A stretch of 64,000 nucleotides of DNA, taken from NCBI GenBank assembly GCA_963839815.1, contig CAWIWF010000001.1:186001-250000 (forward strand), given 5' to 3'. Positions within the stretch are counted from its first letter, which is position 1, and the number at the start of each line of letters is the position of its first letter. Of the stretch, positions 39,912 to 47,504 are shown in pieces. The DNA is from JACVRM01 sp963839815 (lineage in GTDB: Bacteria; Actinomycetota; Thermoleophilia; Gaiellales; Gaiellaceae). Both the position numbers and the translations under genes were made by a program. The notes under the pieces are model-generated. The model had not been told where the DNA came from. It was given only the letters and a program-made list of their open reading frames with translations, and made no database searches.

Positions 39912-40669
39912 AGCCTGAGCGTCTTCAGCGGCTCGAGGTCCCGGCCCCACTCGTGGGCGAAGCCGCGCGCGTCGAGCAAGCGCTCGACCTCGGCCTCGAG
40001 CCGCTGCTGCGCGCCGAGGTCGGCGGTGGTCAGCAGCTCGAGGAGCGCACGGCGGAGCGACCCCGGCTGCCAGCCCTGCGCCGCCTCGAGCTCCGGCAAG
40101 AGAGCGTCGAGCCCGTCGTGGTAGGGCGGCCAGCGGCGCTCGAGCCCCCAGAGCAGCCGCACCAGCGTGAGGGCTGAGTCGGCGGCGTGCAGGCGAGCGC
40201 CGAGCAGGTCGCCGCGGCGCAGCGCCTTGACCGAGCGGACGAAGCTGTTCAGGTAGCCGTCGTACGCCTCGGGGACGCCGGCGTAGGCGCGGCGGCCGGC
40301 GCTGTCGAGGAGCGCCGCGACGAGCGCTGTGACCTCTCCGGTGCGGTCGAAGAGGATCCGGGCTGTTGCGTAGGTGGCGGTCGGCCACCCCGGCTCGGCG
40401 GCCAGCCGGTGGAGCGACTCCACACCCTGGTGGAGGACGTCGAGCCCCTCGGCCGGGCGCTTCTCGTGCAGGCGCCCCTCGGCGCGGTAGCGGTCGAGCG
40501 CGGGCGCGGTCACCACGCGGATGAGATCCCAGTCCGAGTCCTCACGGGCACCACCGGAGGCCCGTGAGCCGTGGATGAGGACGGCGAGGGTGTCCGGATC
40601 CCCCTCCACCTCGCGGCGGAAGGTGTCGGGGAGCTCGAGCTCGAGCGCGTCCGGCGCCTCGTCCTTCAC
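39908..40669 (-). CDS. Nucleotidyltransferase domain protein
   Basis: 253 residues. AVLIHGSRASGGAREDSDWDLI is the minimal nucleotidyltransferase signature (G-S...D-x-D); the remaining 190 residues are helical (HEPN-like in style) and resemble kanamycin-type adenylyltransferases. GTG start, six bases after CAGGAT (40676-40681). Target unknown: antibiotic, protein or RNA. Confidence 0.8.
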   Translation of the reverse strand: MKDEAPDALELELPDTFRREVEGDPDTLAVLIHGSRASGGAREDSDWDLIRVVTAPALDRYRAEGRLHEKRPAEGLDVLHQGVESLHRLAAEPGWPTATYATARILFDRTGEVTALVAALLDSAGRRAYAGVPEAYDGYLNSFVRSVKALRRGDLLGARLHAADSALTLVRLLWGLERRWPPYHDGLDALLPELEAAQGWQPGSLRRALLELLTTADLGAQQRLEAEVERLLDARGFAHEWGRDLEPLKTLRL

Positions 40670-40975
40670 CGCGCGATCCTGCCACGCTCCGCGTCCCGGT
40701 GAGCCGGCCGTGCCAGCCCAGCGGACATGGCCCCTCAGGACACCGTCCAGGGCCTGGCCCCCGGACGTGTCCGGGGCGGCTCGTGTCCCGTCCGCTGCCC
40801 CCGGCCTCCGCACCCGGTGCGCCGGGACGGGTGCGGCTCTCCCCCGGCGCCTCGGCAGCAGGGACTGTCCCTGGGACCCGTCCCCGGCAGCCATGTCCTT
40901 CGCGCCGAGAGCGCGCCGATCCATCACAGACCGTGATGCGGCGCCCGCCAGGTGCGGCACGGCCTCTGCGCCGCT
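40670..40975. other. Intergenic region with several GC-rich dyads, no gene
   Basis: CCCCGGAC-GT-GTCCGGGG at 40759-40776 and CAGGGAC-T-GTCCCTG at 40859-40873, both after the MFS stop in the direction of transcription and upstream of the nucleotidyltransferase promoter. They may end MFS transcription. Nothing else is recognisable. Confidence 0.55.
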
Positions 40976-42418
40976 CTACGCCGCCTCCGGCGCAGGGGCG
41001 TGCGCGCCCTCGCCGGGCGGCGCCGCCGGCTGGAGGAGCAGCGCACTCAACACGACCGACACCCCGACAAAAACCGCGCCGAGCAGGAAGGCCGCGTGGT
41101 AGCCGCCGTTGAGCGCCACGAGCGCGCCGTCGCCGTCCCCTCGCAGCCCGCTCGTGCGCGAGTCGGCGAGGGCCGCAAGCGCAGCGAGCCCGAGCGCACC
41201 GCCCATCATGAACGCGGTGTTGACCACGCCAGAGGCGAGCCCCGAGTCGGTCGGCTCGACGCCACTCATCGCCGCGAGCAGCAACGGATTGAAGGCGACC
41301 CCGGCACCAAGCCCGATCAGCACCGTCGCGGGCAGGACGTCGCCGACGAAGCCGCCGTCGACCGGTGTCCGCGCGAACAGTGCCAGCCCGGCCGCCATCA
41401 TCGACATGCCCGCAACGAGCGGCGTCTTGATCCCGTAGCGCATCACCAGACGGTCGGACAGGAAGAGCGAGGCCGAGCCCCAGAGGATCGTCGACGGGAC
41501 GTAGGCGAGCCCCACCTCCATCGGGCTGTAGCCGAGGATCTGCTGGAGGTAGAGGGCCGAGAAGAAGAACTGCGCGAACATGCCCGCCGCCATCAGCACG
41601 CCGACGACGTTCGCCGTGGAGAGGTCGCGGCTACGGAAGAGCCCAAGCGGCATCAGCGGCGCCGCGACCCGCGCCTCGATGGCGAGGAACACGGCCAGCA
41701 GCGCCACCGCAGCAGCCAGGAGCCCGAGCGTCTGGCCCGTCCCCCAGCCCGTCTCGTTGCCCTTCACGATCGCGTAGACGGCGAGCATGAGCGCCGCGGT
41801 GACGGTGAGGGCGCCCGCAACGTCGAGCCGCCCCCTCGCTGCTTGCGCCGTCCCTCCGGGAAGCAGCGTCACCCCGAGGGCGAACACCGCCACACCCACC
41901 GGCAGGTTGACGAGGAAGATCCAGTGCCAGTCGAGCAGGTCGGTGAGGACGCCGCCGAGCAGCACCCCGACGGTCCCACCGCCCGAGAGCACGAAGCCGA
42001 AGACACCCATCGCCTTCGCGCGCTCGGCCGGCTCGGTGAACAGGTTCATGATCAGCGACAGCGCCACGGCGGAGACAACCGCGCCGCCGACTCCCTGCAC
42101 GGCGCGCGCCGCGATCAGCAGCTCCTGGCTCGTCGCCAGCCCACAGGCCAGCGACGCGAACGTGAAGAGCGCGATGCCCGCCAGGAAGAGGCGCCGGTGC
42201 CCGAAGAGATCGCCGAGACGCCCGCCGAGCAAAAGGAAGCCGCCGAACGTGAGCAGGTACGCGTTCACGACCCAGGCGAGCGACGTCTGCGAGAAGCCGA
42301 GGTCGTCCCGGATCGTGGGCAGCGCGACGTTCACGATCGTCCCGTCGAGGACGATCATCACGTCGCCCAGGCAGAGGACGATCAGTGCGAGCCAGCGGGT
42401 GCGGGAGTCGAGCGTCAT
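40976..42418 (-). CDS. DHA2-family MFS drug exporter (14 TM)
   Basis: 480 residues. LGDVMIVLDGTIVNVALPTI (motif D1), GGRLGDLFGHRRLFLAG (motif A), RAVQGVGGAVVSAVALSLI and GGGTVGVLLGGVLTDLLDWH (motif C) define an EmrB/QacA-type exporter driven by protons. A GAAAGGA site precedes ATG 42418. Divergent from the STAS gene; no regulator adjacent. Confidence 0.92.
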   Translation of the reverse strand: MTLDSRTRWLALIVLCLGDVMIVLDGTIVNVALPTIRDDLGFSQTSLAWVVNAYLLTFGGFLLLGGRLGDLFGHRRLFLAGIALFTFASLACGLATSQELLIAARAVQGVGGAVVSAVALSLIMNLFTEPAERAKAMGVFGFVLSGGGTVGVLLGGVLTDLLDWHWIFLVNLPVGVAVFALGVTLLPGGTAQAARGRLDVAGALTVTAALMLAVYAIVKGNETGWGTGQTLGLLAAAVALLAVFLAIEARVAAPLMPLGLFRSRDLSTANVVGVLMAAGMFAQFFFSALYLQQILGYSPMEVGLAYVPSTILWGSASLFLSDRLVMRYGIKTPLVAGMSMMAAGLALFARTPVDGGFVGDVLPATVLIGLGAGVAFNPLLLAAMSGVEPTDSGLASGVVNTAFMMGGALGLAALAALADSRTSGLRGDGDGALVALNGGYHAAFLLGAVFVGVSVVLSALLLQPAAPPGEGAHAPAPEAA

Positions 42419-42566
42419 CGCGATAGGTGTCCTTTCGGGAGCTGTTCGAGCATCAACGAGCGAGTCTCGTCAGGTGTTTCCACTCCAGCTCTGACCGACG
42501 TCGTCGCGGGAACTCATCGCACGGACGCCGATGAGTTCAGGTCACGCAGACTGTCCTGTCTCCTGC

Positions 42567-42854
42567 ATGACCTCAGCCCCTGCCACGATCGGGTTCTCGA
42601 TCGCGGGACCGATCGCCCCGGGCGACCTGCCGGGCCTCTGCCGGCGGGTGTGCGGCCTGCTCGAGGAGAGCGGTGCGGAAGTCGCGCTGTGCGACGTCCG
42701 AGGCATCGAGCCCGACACGGTGACCGTCGACGCCCTCTGCCGGCTGCAGCTCGCCGCGCGCCGCAACGGCTGCCGGGTTCGACTGCTGCACGCGTCCGAG
42801 GGTCTGCGGCGGCTGGTGGCGTTCATGGGGCTCGAGGACGTCTTGACCGGCTAG
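42567..42854 (+). CDS. STAS-domain protein
   Basis: 95 residues: GFSIAGPIAPGDLPGL and CDVRGIEPDTVTVDALCRLQ follow the STAS fold of anti-sigma factor antagonists and MlaB. The usual phosphorylatable Ser is replaced by a D-T-V-T-V region, so regulation by phosphorylation is uncertain. Convergent with the sigma factor gene, sharing the bases CTAG. An ATG 36 bases upstream in frame is also possible. Confidence 0.78.
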   Translation: MTSAPATIGFSIAGPIAPGDLPGLCRRVCGLLEESGAEVALCDVRGIEPDTVTVDALCRLQLAARRNGCRVRLLHASEGLRRLVAFMGLEDVLTG

Positions 42855-43843
42855 GCCGCAGGCCCGGCGTACTCGAGCGGCAAGCCGAACAGCGGGAAGA
42901 CGCGCGCGGTGTCGAGGAAGAAGTGGAAGCCGTCGATGCGGCCGTCGCGCACGTCGATGACCTGCAGCGCCCAGGGGACGAAGCCGGTCCCTTCGTCGTC
43001 GGGCTTGTACTGGCCGAACGCGGGCGAGCCGTTGGCCCCCGGGGCGGGCACGACCTTCGAGCCGCGGCAGCCAGCGCCGGGGCCGACCCACCAGCTGAAG
43101 ATGTCGTCGCGACCCGCGAGCCAGAGGTCGAACGGCGGCATCGCCTGGGTGGCGTCCTCGTGGATCAGCGCGGTCAGCGTCTCCATGTCGTAGCGCTCGA
43201 ACGCCTCGACGTAGCGCTCGAGCAACTCGGCGTCGGCGGCGGCCAGCCCGCCGCTGGCCGCGTCCGGACTGGCCTGGCGCGTGTCGAGCGTCGCACGGGC
43301 GCGCTGCAGCGCGCTGTTGACCGACGCGACCGTGGTCTCGAGCAGCTCCGCCACCTCGCTCGCCTGCCAGCGCAGCACCTCGCAGAGGATCAGGACCGCG
43401 CGCTGGCGGGGCGGCAGGTGCTGGAGCGCCGCCACGAACGCCAGCCGTACGGTCTCCCGCGCCATTGCCACCTCGGCAGGGTCTCCCTCGCCACCGACGA
43501 CGAGACTGTCCGGCGCCGGCTCCACCCACGTCGCCTCTGGAAGCGTGTGCAGGTGCGCCGCCTCGGGTGCGCCCGCCGGCCCGAGGTCCATCGGCCGCGC
43601 CCGGCGCTCGCGTCCCTTGAGCAGGTCGAGGCAGACGTTGGTCGCGATGCGGTAGAGCCACGAGCGCAGCTGCGAGCGGCCCTCGAAGCGGTCGAAGCCC
43701 CGCCAGGCGCGCAGGAGCGTTTCCTGCACGGCGTCCTCGGCCTCGAACGGCGAGGCCAGCATGCGGTAGCAGTACGCGGTGAGCTCGCGCCGGTGCTCCT
43801 CGAGCTGCTGCTCGAGCACCCCCGTGGCCGTGACCGACGTCAT
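42851..43843 (-). CDS. SigG-like ECF sigma factor with SnoaL-like C-terminal domain
   Basis: 330 residues. Sigma region 2 (LTAYCYRMLASPFEAEDAVQ, then ETLLRAWRGFDRFEGRSQLR), region 4 (LQHLPPRQRAVLILCEVLRW) and a C-terminal SnoaL-like domain (LLERYVEAFERYDMETLTAL). This is the architecture of the TIGR02960/SigG group, which lacks a conventional anti-sigma factor and is thought to be controlled by its own C-terminal domain. ATG 43843 is seven bases after TAGGAT. Confidence 0.9.
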   Translation of the reverse strand: MTSVTATGVLEQQLEEHRRELTAYCYRMLASPFEAEDAVQETLLRAWRGFDRFEGRSQLRSWLYRIATNVCLDLLKGRERRARPMDLGPAGAPEAAHLHTLPEATWVEPAPDSLVVGGEGDPAEVAMARETVRLAFVAALQHLPPRQRAVLILCEVLRWQASEVAELLETTVASVNSALQRARATLDTRQASPDAASGGLAAADAELLERYVEAFERYDMETLTALIHEDATQAMPPFDLWLAGRDDIFSWWVGPGAGCRGSKVVPAPGANGSPAFGQYKPDDEGTGFVPWALQVIDVRDGRIDGFHFFLDTARVFPLFGLPLEYAGPAA

Positions 43844-43908
43844 CGCGCACATCCTAGGGGCACGCTCCGGCTCCCTGTGAGCCCGGGAGCCGCCGAGGAA
43901 GGCGTCGG

Positions 43909-44064
43909 CTAGGCAGCGCTGCCGGCTCCCGCCGCCGGCTCGCCGTCCGGCGCCTGGCTCATGTCCGTGAAGCGCGGGTCGAGTGAGAAGCCGAGGCCGG
44001 CGAAGAACGCGACTGACCGGTCGATGTCCTCGAGGGCGAGGTTGACGAAGAACTTGCGTCGCAT
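43909..44064 (-). pseudogene. Truncated VOC/glyoxalase-fold protein, 51 residues
   Basis: FFVNLALEDIDRSVAFFAGL then GFSLDPRFTDM is the first beta-alpha-beta-beta unit of a vicinal-oxygen-chelate protein, after which the frame changes to an Ala/Gly-rich end (GEPAAGAGSAA) and a stop. Full members have about 125-140 residues, so two thirds are missing. The gene keeps a strong AGGAGG site. It is either a decayed gene or a small expressed peptide. Confidence 0.65.
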
Positions 44065-44163
44065 TGGGCCTCCTGGTTGACGTGAGCTACGGGTCTAGAC
44101 CGCCGGAACAGCTCCGACTCATCAATCACGCCGCACACGAGCAGGGCCTGACGCTGGCTGGCG

Positions 44164-45807
44164 TCACGGAAGCCGGGGAAGCTCGAACCAGAACGTCGCT
44201 CCGGCGCCGGGCCGAGACTCGACCCCGATTCGACCGCCCATCCGCTCGACGAGCTCACGCGAGATGTAGAGGCCGAGACCGGTGCCGCGCACGCCTTCCC
44301 GCATCTCCGGGTCGCGGCGGTAGAACTTCTCGAAGATCCGCTCGTGCTCGCTCGACGGGATGCCGGGGCCGCGGTCCACCACCTCGAAGCGCACGCAGTG
44401 CGCTCGCTCGGCGACTCGCACGACAACCGGGGTGCTGCCGTCCGTGCCGTACTTGACGGCGTTCTCCACGAGGTTCGCGAGCACCTGCCCGACCCGCTCA
44501 CGATCCGCGCGCACCGGCGCCACGTGCTCGGCCGCCTCGAGCACGACCGGTCGGTCCGGCATGACGACGCCCGCGTTCTGCACGGCCGTGGCGGCGACGG
44601 CGACAGCGTCGACCGCCTCCCTGCGGTGCGTCACGTTGCCGGCGTCGATCTGGCTCGTCAGCAGAATCTGCTCGACCAGACCGGTGAGCCGCTCGGACTC
44701 GGCAGCCACGATCTCGAAGAGCTGCGCCGCCGTCTCGGGGTCCAGGTCGTCGCGGCGCAGTGTCTGGGCGGCGCCGTAGACGGCGGCCACCGGCGTCCGC
44801 AGCTCGTGCGAGACCGTCGCGATCATCTCGGCGCGCAGCTCCTCGAGCAGGCGCTCGTCGGTCACGTCCCTGAACGCGTAGACCGTGCCGCCCGGGAAGA
44901 CGACGCCGTAGACGGACAGCCACAGCTCGCGCTCGGGCGCGTCCAGCGGCAGCGTCCGCGGTCGACTGCTGCTCGTCCATTCCCCGACCGGGACGTCGAG
45001 GGCGATCCGCTCCCATCCGGGCACCGCCTCGCCGATCGGGCGGCCGAGCACCGCGTCGGCTAGGAGACCGGTCATCCGTTCCGCCGCCCGGTTCCAGAGC
45101 CGGACGACGCCGTCGTCGTCGGTCATCGCCACACCGTCCTCGACGTACTCCAGCGCCACCGATGCATGCGCCCGCGCCTCCGCCTCGGCCCGGGCGTCGC
45201 GCTCGGCCGAGAGCAGGCGCGCCTTCTCGATTGCCGTGCCGGCCTGGGTGGCGATGCCGGTCGCGATCTGCTCGTGCTCGGCCGTGAACACGCCGGGTTG
45301 GGCGTGTCCGAAGAAGAGGCCGCCGACCACCTTGGAGCCGTCGGCGCCGAACACCGGCACCGCCAGGTAGCTGCGCACGGGTAGGTGGCCCGTCGGCATG
45401 CCGTTGTAGGGCGGGTTGCGACCGTAGCGCCCGTCGGCGGCGACGTCGTCCAGCCGGACGACCGCCGTGCCCTCGAAGGTGGGGCGAAAGAGATCCGTCG
45501 CGCGCGGCATCGGGAAGCTCTCGAAGCGCTCGCGGGGAACGCCGGAGATCGTGTAGAGCGCGAGCGTCTCGCCGTCCCTGCCGACCACGTTGTAGAAGAA
45601 GGCTCCGAACTCGGCGCCGGTGATCGCGGTCGTCTCGTCGGTCACCACCTGGACGATCTCGTGCAGGTCGTTCTCGCGGGCGACGACCTGGGCGACGCGA
45701 TAGAGCGTCTCGACGACCCGCTTCTCGCGCTCGAGCTCGGCCAGGCTTGCGTCGAGCTGCGCCGCTGCCGAGGCTGGCTCCTCCCGTATCAGGTCGCCCG
45801 TCGTGAT
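44164..45807 (-). CDS. Orphan sensor histidine kinase (GAF-PAS-HisKA-HATPase), ATC start suspected
   Basis: 547 residues. A short coiled coil (LDASLAELEREKRVVETLYR) leads into a GAF domain (ITGAEFGAFFYNVVGRDGET), a PAS domain with VRLWNRAAERMTGL, a HisKA helix with the phospho-accepting His in TVSHELRTPVAAVYG, and ATP-binding N, G1 and G2 boxes (NLVENAVKYG, DRGPGIP, GTGLGLYIS). GTG 45648 would cut off the coiled coil. ATC 45807 lies five bases after TACGAT (45813-45818) and is proposed. No response regulator is adjacent. Confidence 0.87.
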   Translation of the reverse strand: MTTGDLIREEPASAAAQLDASLAELEREKRVVETLYRVAQVVARENDLHEIVQVVTDETTAITGAEFGAFFYNVVGRDGETLALYTISGVPRERFESFPMPRATDLFRPTFEGTAVVRLDDVAADGRYGRNPPYNGMPTGHLPVRSYLAVPVFGADGSKVVGGLFFGHAQPGVFTAEHEQIATGIATQAGTAIEKARLLSAERDARAEAEARAHASVALEYVEDGVAMTDDDGVVRLWNRAAERMTGLLADAVLGRPIGEAVPGWERIALDVPVGEWTSSSRPRTLPLDAPERELWLSVYGVVFPGGTVYAFRDVTDERLLEELRAEMIATVSHELRTPVAAVYGAAQTLRRDDLDPETAAQLFEIVAAESERLTGLVEQILLTSQIDAGNVTHRREAVDAVAVAATAVQNAGVVMPDRPVVLEAAEHVAPVRADRERVGQVLANLVENAVKYGTDGSTPVVVRVAERAHCVRFEVVDRGPGIPSSEHERIFEKFYRRDPEMREGVRGTGLGLYISRELVERMGGRIGVESRPGAGATFWFELPRLP

Positions 45808-45890
45808 GGTTCATCGTAGGGGCAAGTCAGACCCGCGTCCTGGCTCGCATCCGGCGAGACCGCGCGATCGGAGCTAGCATCAGGACCGTC

Positions 45891-46667
45891 ATGGACGCAG
45901 CCTCAGCGCCTGCTGCGAAGAGCCACCTGGTACAGCTGTACCGCGATGCGGACGAGATCGGCGCCTCGGTGGCGGCGTTTCTCTCGGACGGGCTCGCAGC
46001 CGGGCGGCCTGCCGTCGTGATCGCGACGGCGAAGCATCGCGCACTGTTCGCGGAGCGACTGCGCGGCAGCGGCTGGGCACCAGAGGAGCTCGGGCAGCGC
46101 GGCATGCTCGTCGCGCTCGACGCCGAGGAGACCCTCGCCGCGCTCATGGATGCGGGCTCCGTCTCCTCCGAGCGCTTCGACAACGTCGTCGGCGGCGTCG
46201 TCGAGCGGGCAGCGGAGACGGCCGGCGGGGGCGCGGTCTCGGCCTACGGCGAGATGGTCGACGTCCTCTGGCAGCGCGGGGACACGGAGGCAGCCGTCGA
46301 GCTCGAAGGGCTGTGGAATCGCCTCTGCGCACGGCGGCCGCTCTCGCTGCTGTGCGGCTACCGCGTCGACATCTTCGATCGCACGGCGCAGGTGTCGCTG
46401 CTCCCGCAGGTGTGCCGCGCGCACGGGCGCATGCTCCCCGGTCACGACTCGGCCCGCATCGAGGACGCCGTCGAGACTGCGCTGAGGGAGACCCTGGGCG
46501 GCCCGTCGACCGAGAAGGTCTACGCCCTGATCGCTGCGCAGGAGCGGAAGGAGCACATTCCGACCGCCCAGCTCGCGCTGATGTGGGTGAGCGCCCACAT
46601 GCCGCGCGCCGCCGAGCGCGTGCTCGCGGTCGCACGCGCGAACTACAGCGCCCCGGCGCCGGCCTAG
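45891..46667 (+). CDS. MEDS-domain sensory protein
   Basis: 258 residues. SHLVQLYRDADEIGASVAAF and YGEMVDVLWQRGDTEAAVELEGLW (here YGEMVDVLWQRGDTEAAV) are the landmarks of the MEDS (methanogen/methylotroph, DcmR-type sensory) domain, a modified RecA/KaiC-like fold that often feeds anti-sigma factor or histidine kinase pathways. Divergent from the histidine kinase, 83 bases apart, which suggests a functional link. Confidence 0.82.
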   Translation: MDAASAPAAKSHLVQLYRDADEIGASVAAFLSDGLAAGRPAVVIATAKHRALFAERLRGSGWAPEELGQRGMLVALDAEETLAALMDAGSVSSERFDNVVGGVVERAAETAGGGAVSAYGEMVDVLWQRGDTEAAVELEGLWNRLCARRPLSLLCGYRVDIFDRTAQVSLLPQVCRAHGRMLPGHDSARIEDAVETALRETLGGPSTEKVYALIAAQERKEHIPTAQLALMWVSAHMPRAAERVLAVARANYSAPAPA

Positions 46668-47317
46668 CCGCCCCGCTCGGGTTCAGGCTCCTGCTCGGCC
46701 CTGAGCAGGCCGGCGACGTACCACTCGTCGAGCGGGTCGAAGATGTCGTATGCCTGGCCGACGACGGCGATCTCCGCCACGACGTGCGGGCAGAGGACGA
46801 CGTCGGCCTCGACGCGCAGGCGCTCGATCCCGCCCGGATGGGCGACTGGCGCGGCGGCGATCACGCTCGTGGCACCCGCGCCACGGGCCCACCGGCACGC
46901 TGCAGCGAGCGTCAGCCCGGTGATCACGCCGTCGTCGGCGACGAGCACGTCCCGGCCCGCGACCGGCAGCACGTCGTGCTCGAGCCGGGCGTCGACGGCT
47001 CGAGCTGCCGCCCGGGCCCGCTCCACGACGGCTGCGAGCTCCTCGTCGGGCAGGCCGTGGCCCTCGACGATGTACGCCGGTCCTGCAGCGCTCGTCGCGC
47101 CCAGACGGCGCCCGCGCGCGTTGACCCGCTCCACGTCGATCGCCGTCAGCTCGGCCGCGAGCGTTCGCGCGACCTCCGCGGCCACGGCCACGCCGCCGCG
47201 GGCGACGCCGACGACCACCGGGGGCGGCGGCCGGAGCTCGCCGGCGGCTGCGGCGACCACGCGTCCGGCTGCCGCACGGTCACGGAAGAGCGTCGGTATC
47301 CAGGGGACGAGGCGCAG
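46664..47317 (-). CDS. Predicted phosphoribosyltransferase, CTG start suspected
   Basis: 217 residues. VVVGVARGGVAVAAEVAR near the start and the PRPP loop VLVADDGVITGLTLAAACRW fit the COG1926-type phosphoribosyltransferases. No ATG/GTG/TTG is found in frame near the start of the domain. CTG 47317 lies six bases after CACAAT (47324-47329), the usual distance here. Its last bases overlap the convergent MEDS gene. Confidence 0.8.
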   Translation of the reverse strand: MRLVPWIPTLFRDRAAAGRVVAAAAGELRPPPPVVVGVARGGVAVAAEVARTLAAELTAIDVERVNARGRRLGATSAAGPAYIVEGHGLPDEELAAVVERARAAARAVDARLEHDVLPVAGRDVLVADDGVITGLTLAAACRWARGAGATSVIAAAPVAHPGGIERLRVEADVVLCPHVVAEIAVVGQAYDIFDPLDEWYVAGLLRAEQEPEPERGG

Positions 47318-47504
47318 GCCCCGATTGTGACGCGACGTCGGCCCGTCAGGCCCTCGCGGGGAAGCGCGTGATCCGGCTGCCGCTCGCGGGACGAGGAAGC
47401 AGCGCCCGTCCGGCCGGCGGAACCGCCGCACCTCACCGACCCACTCGTCACCGTCCTCGGCTCACCAGCCTCCGTCGCGGGCACTGATGCGCACGGCGGG
47501 GACT

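Noticed and set aside
40924..40976. Short inverted sequences after the MFS gene as a riboswitch
   Set aside because: No conserved riboswitch core recognised; the dyads are better explained as terminators.
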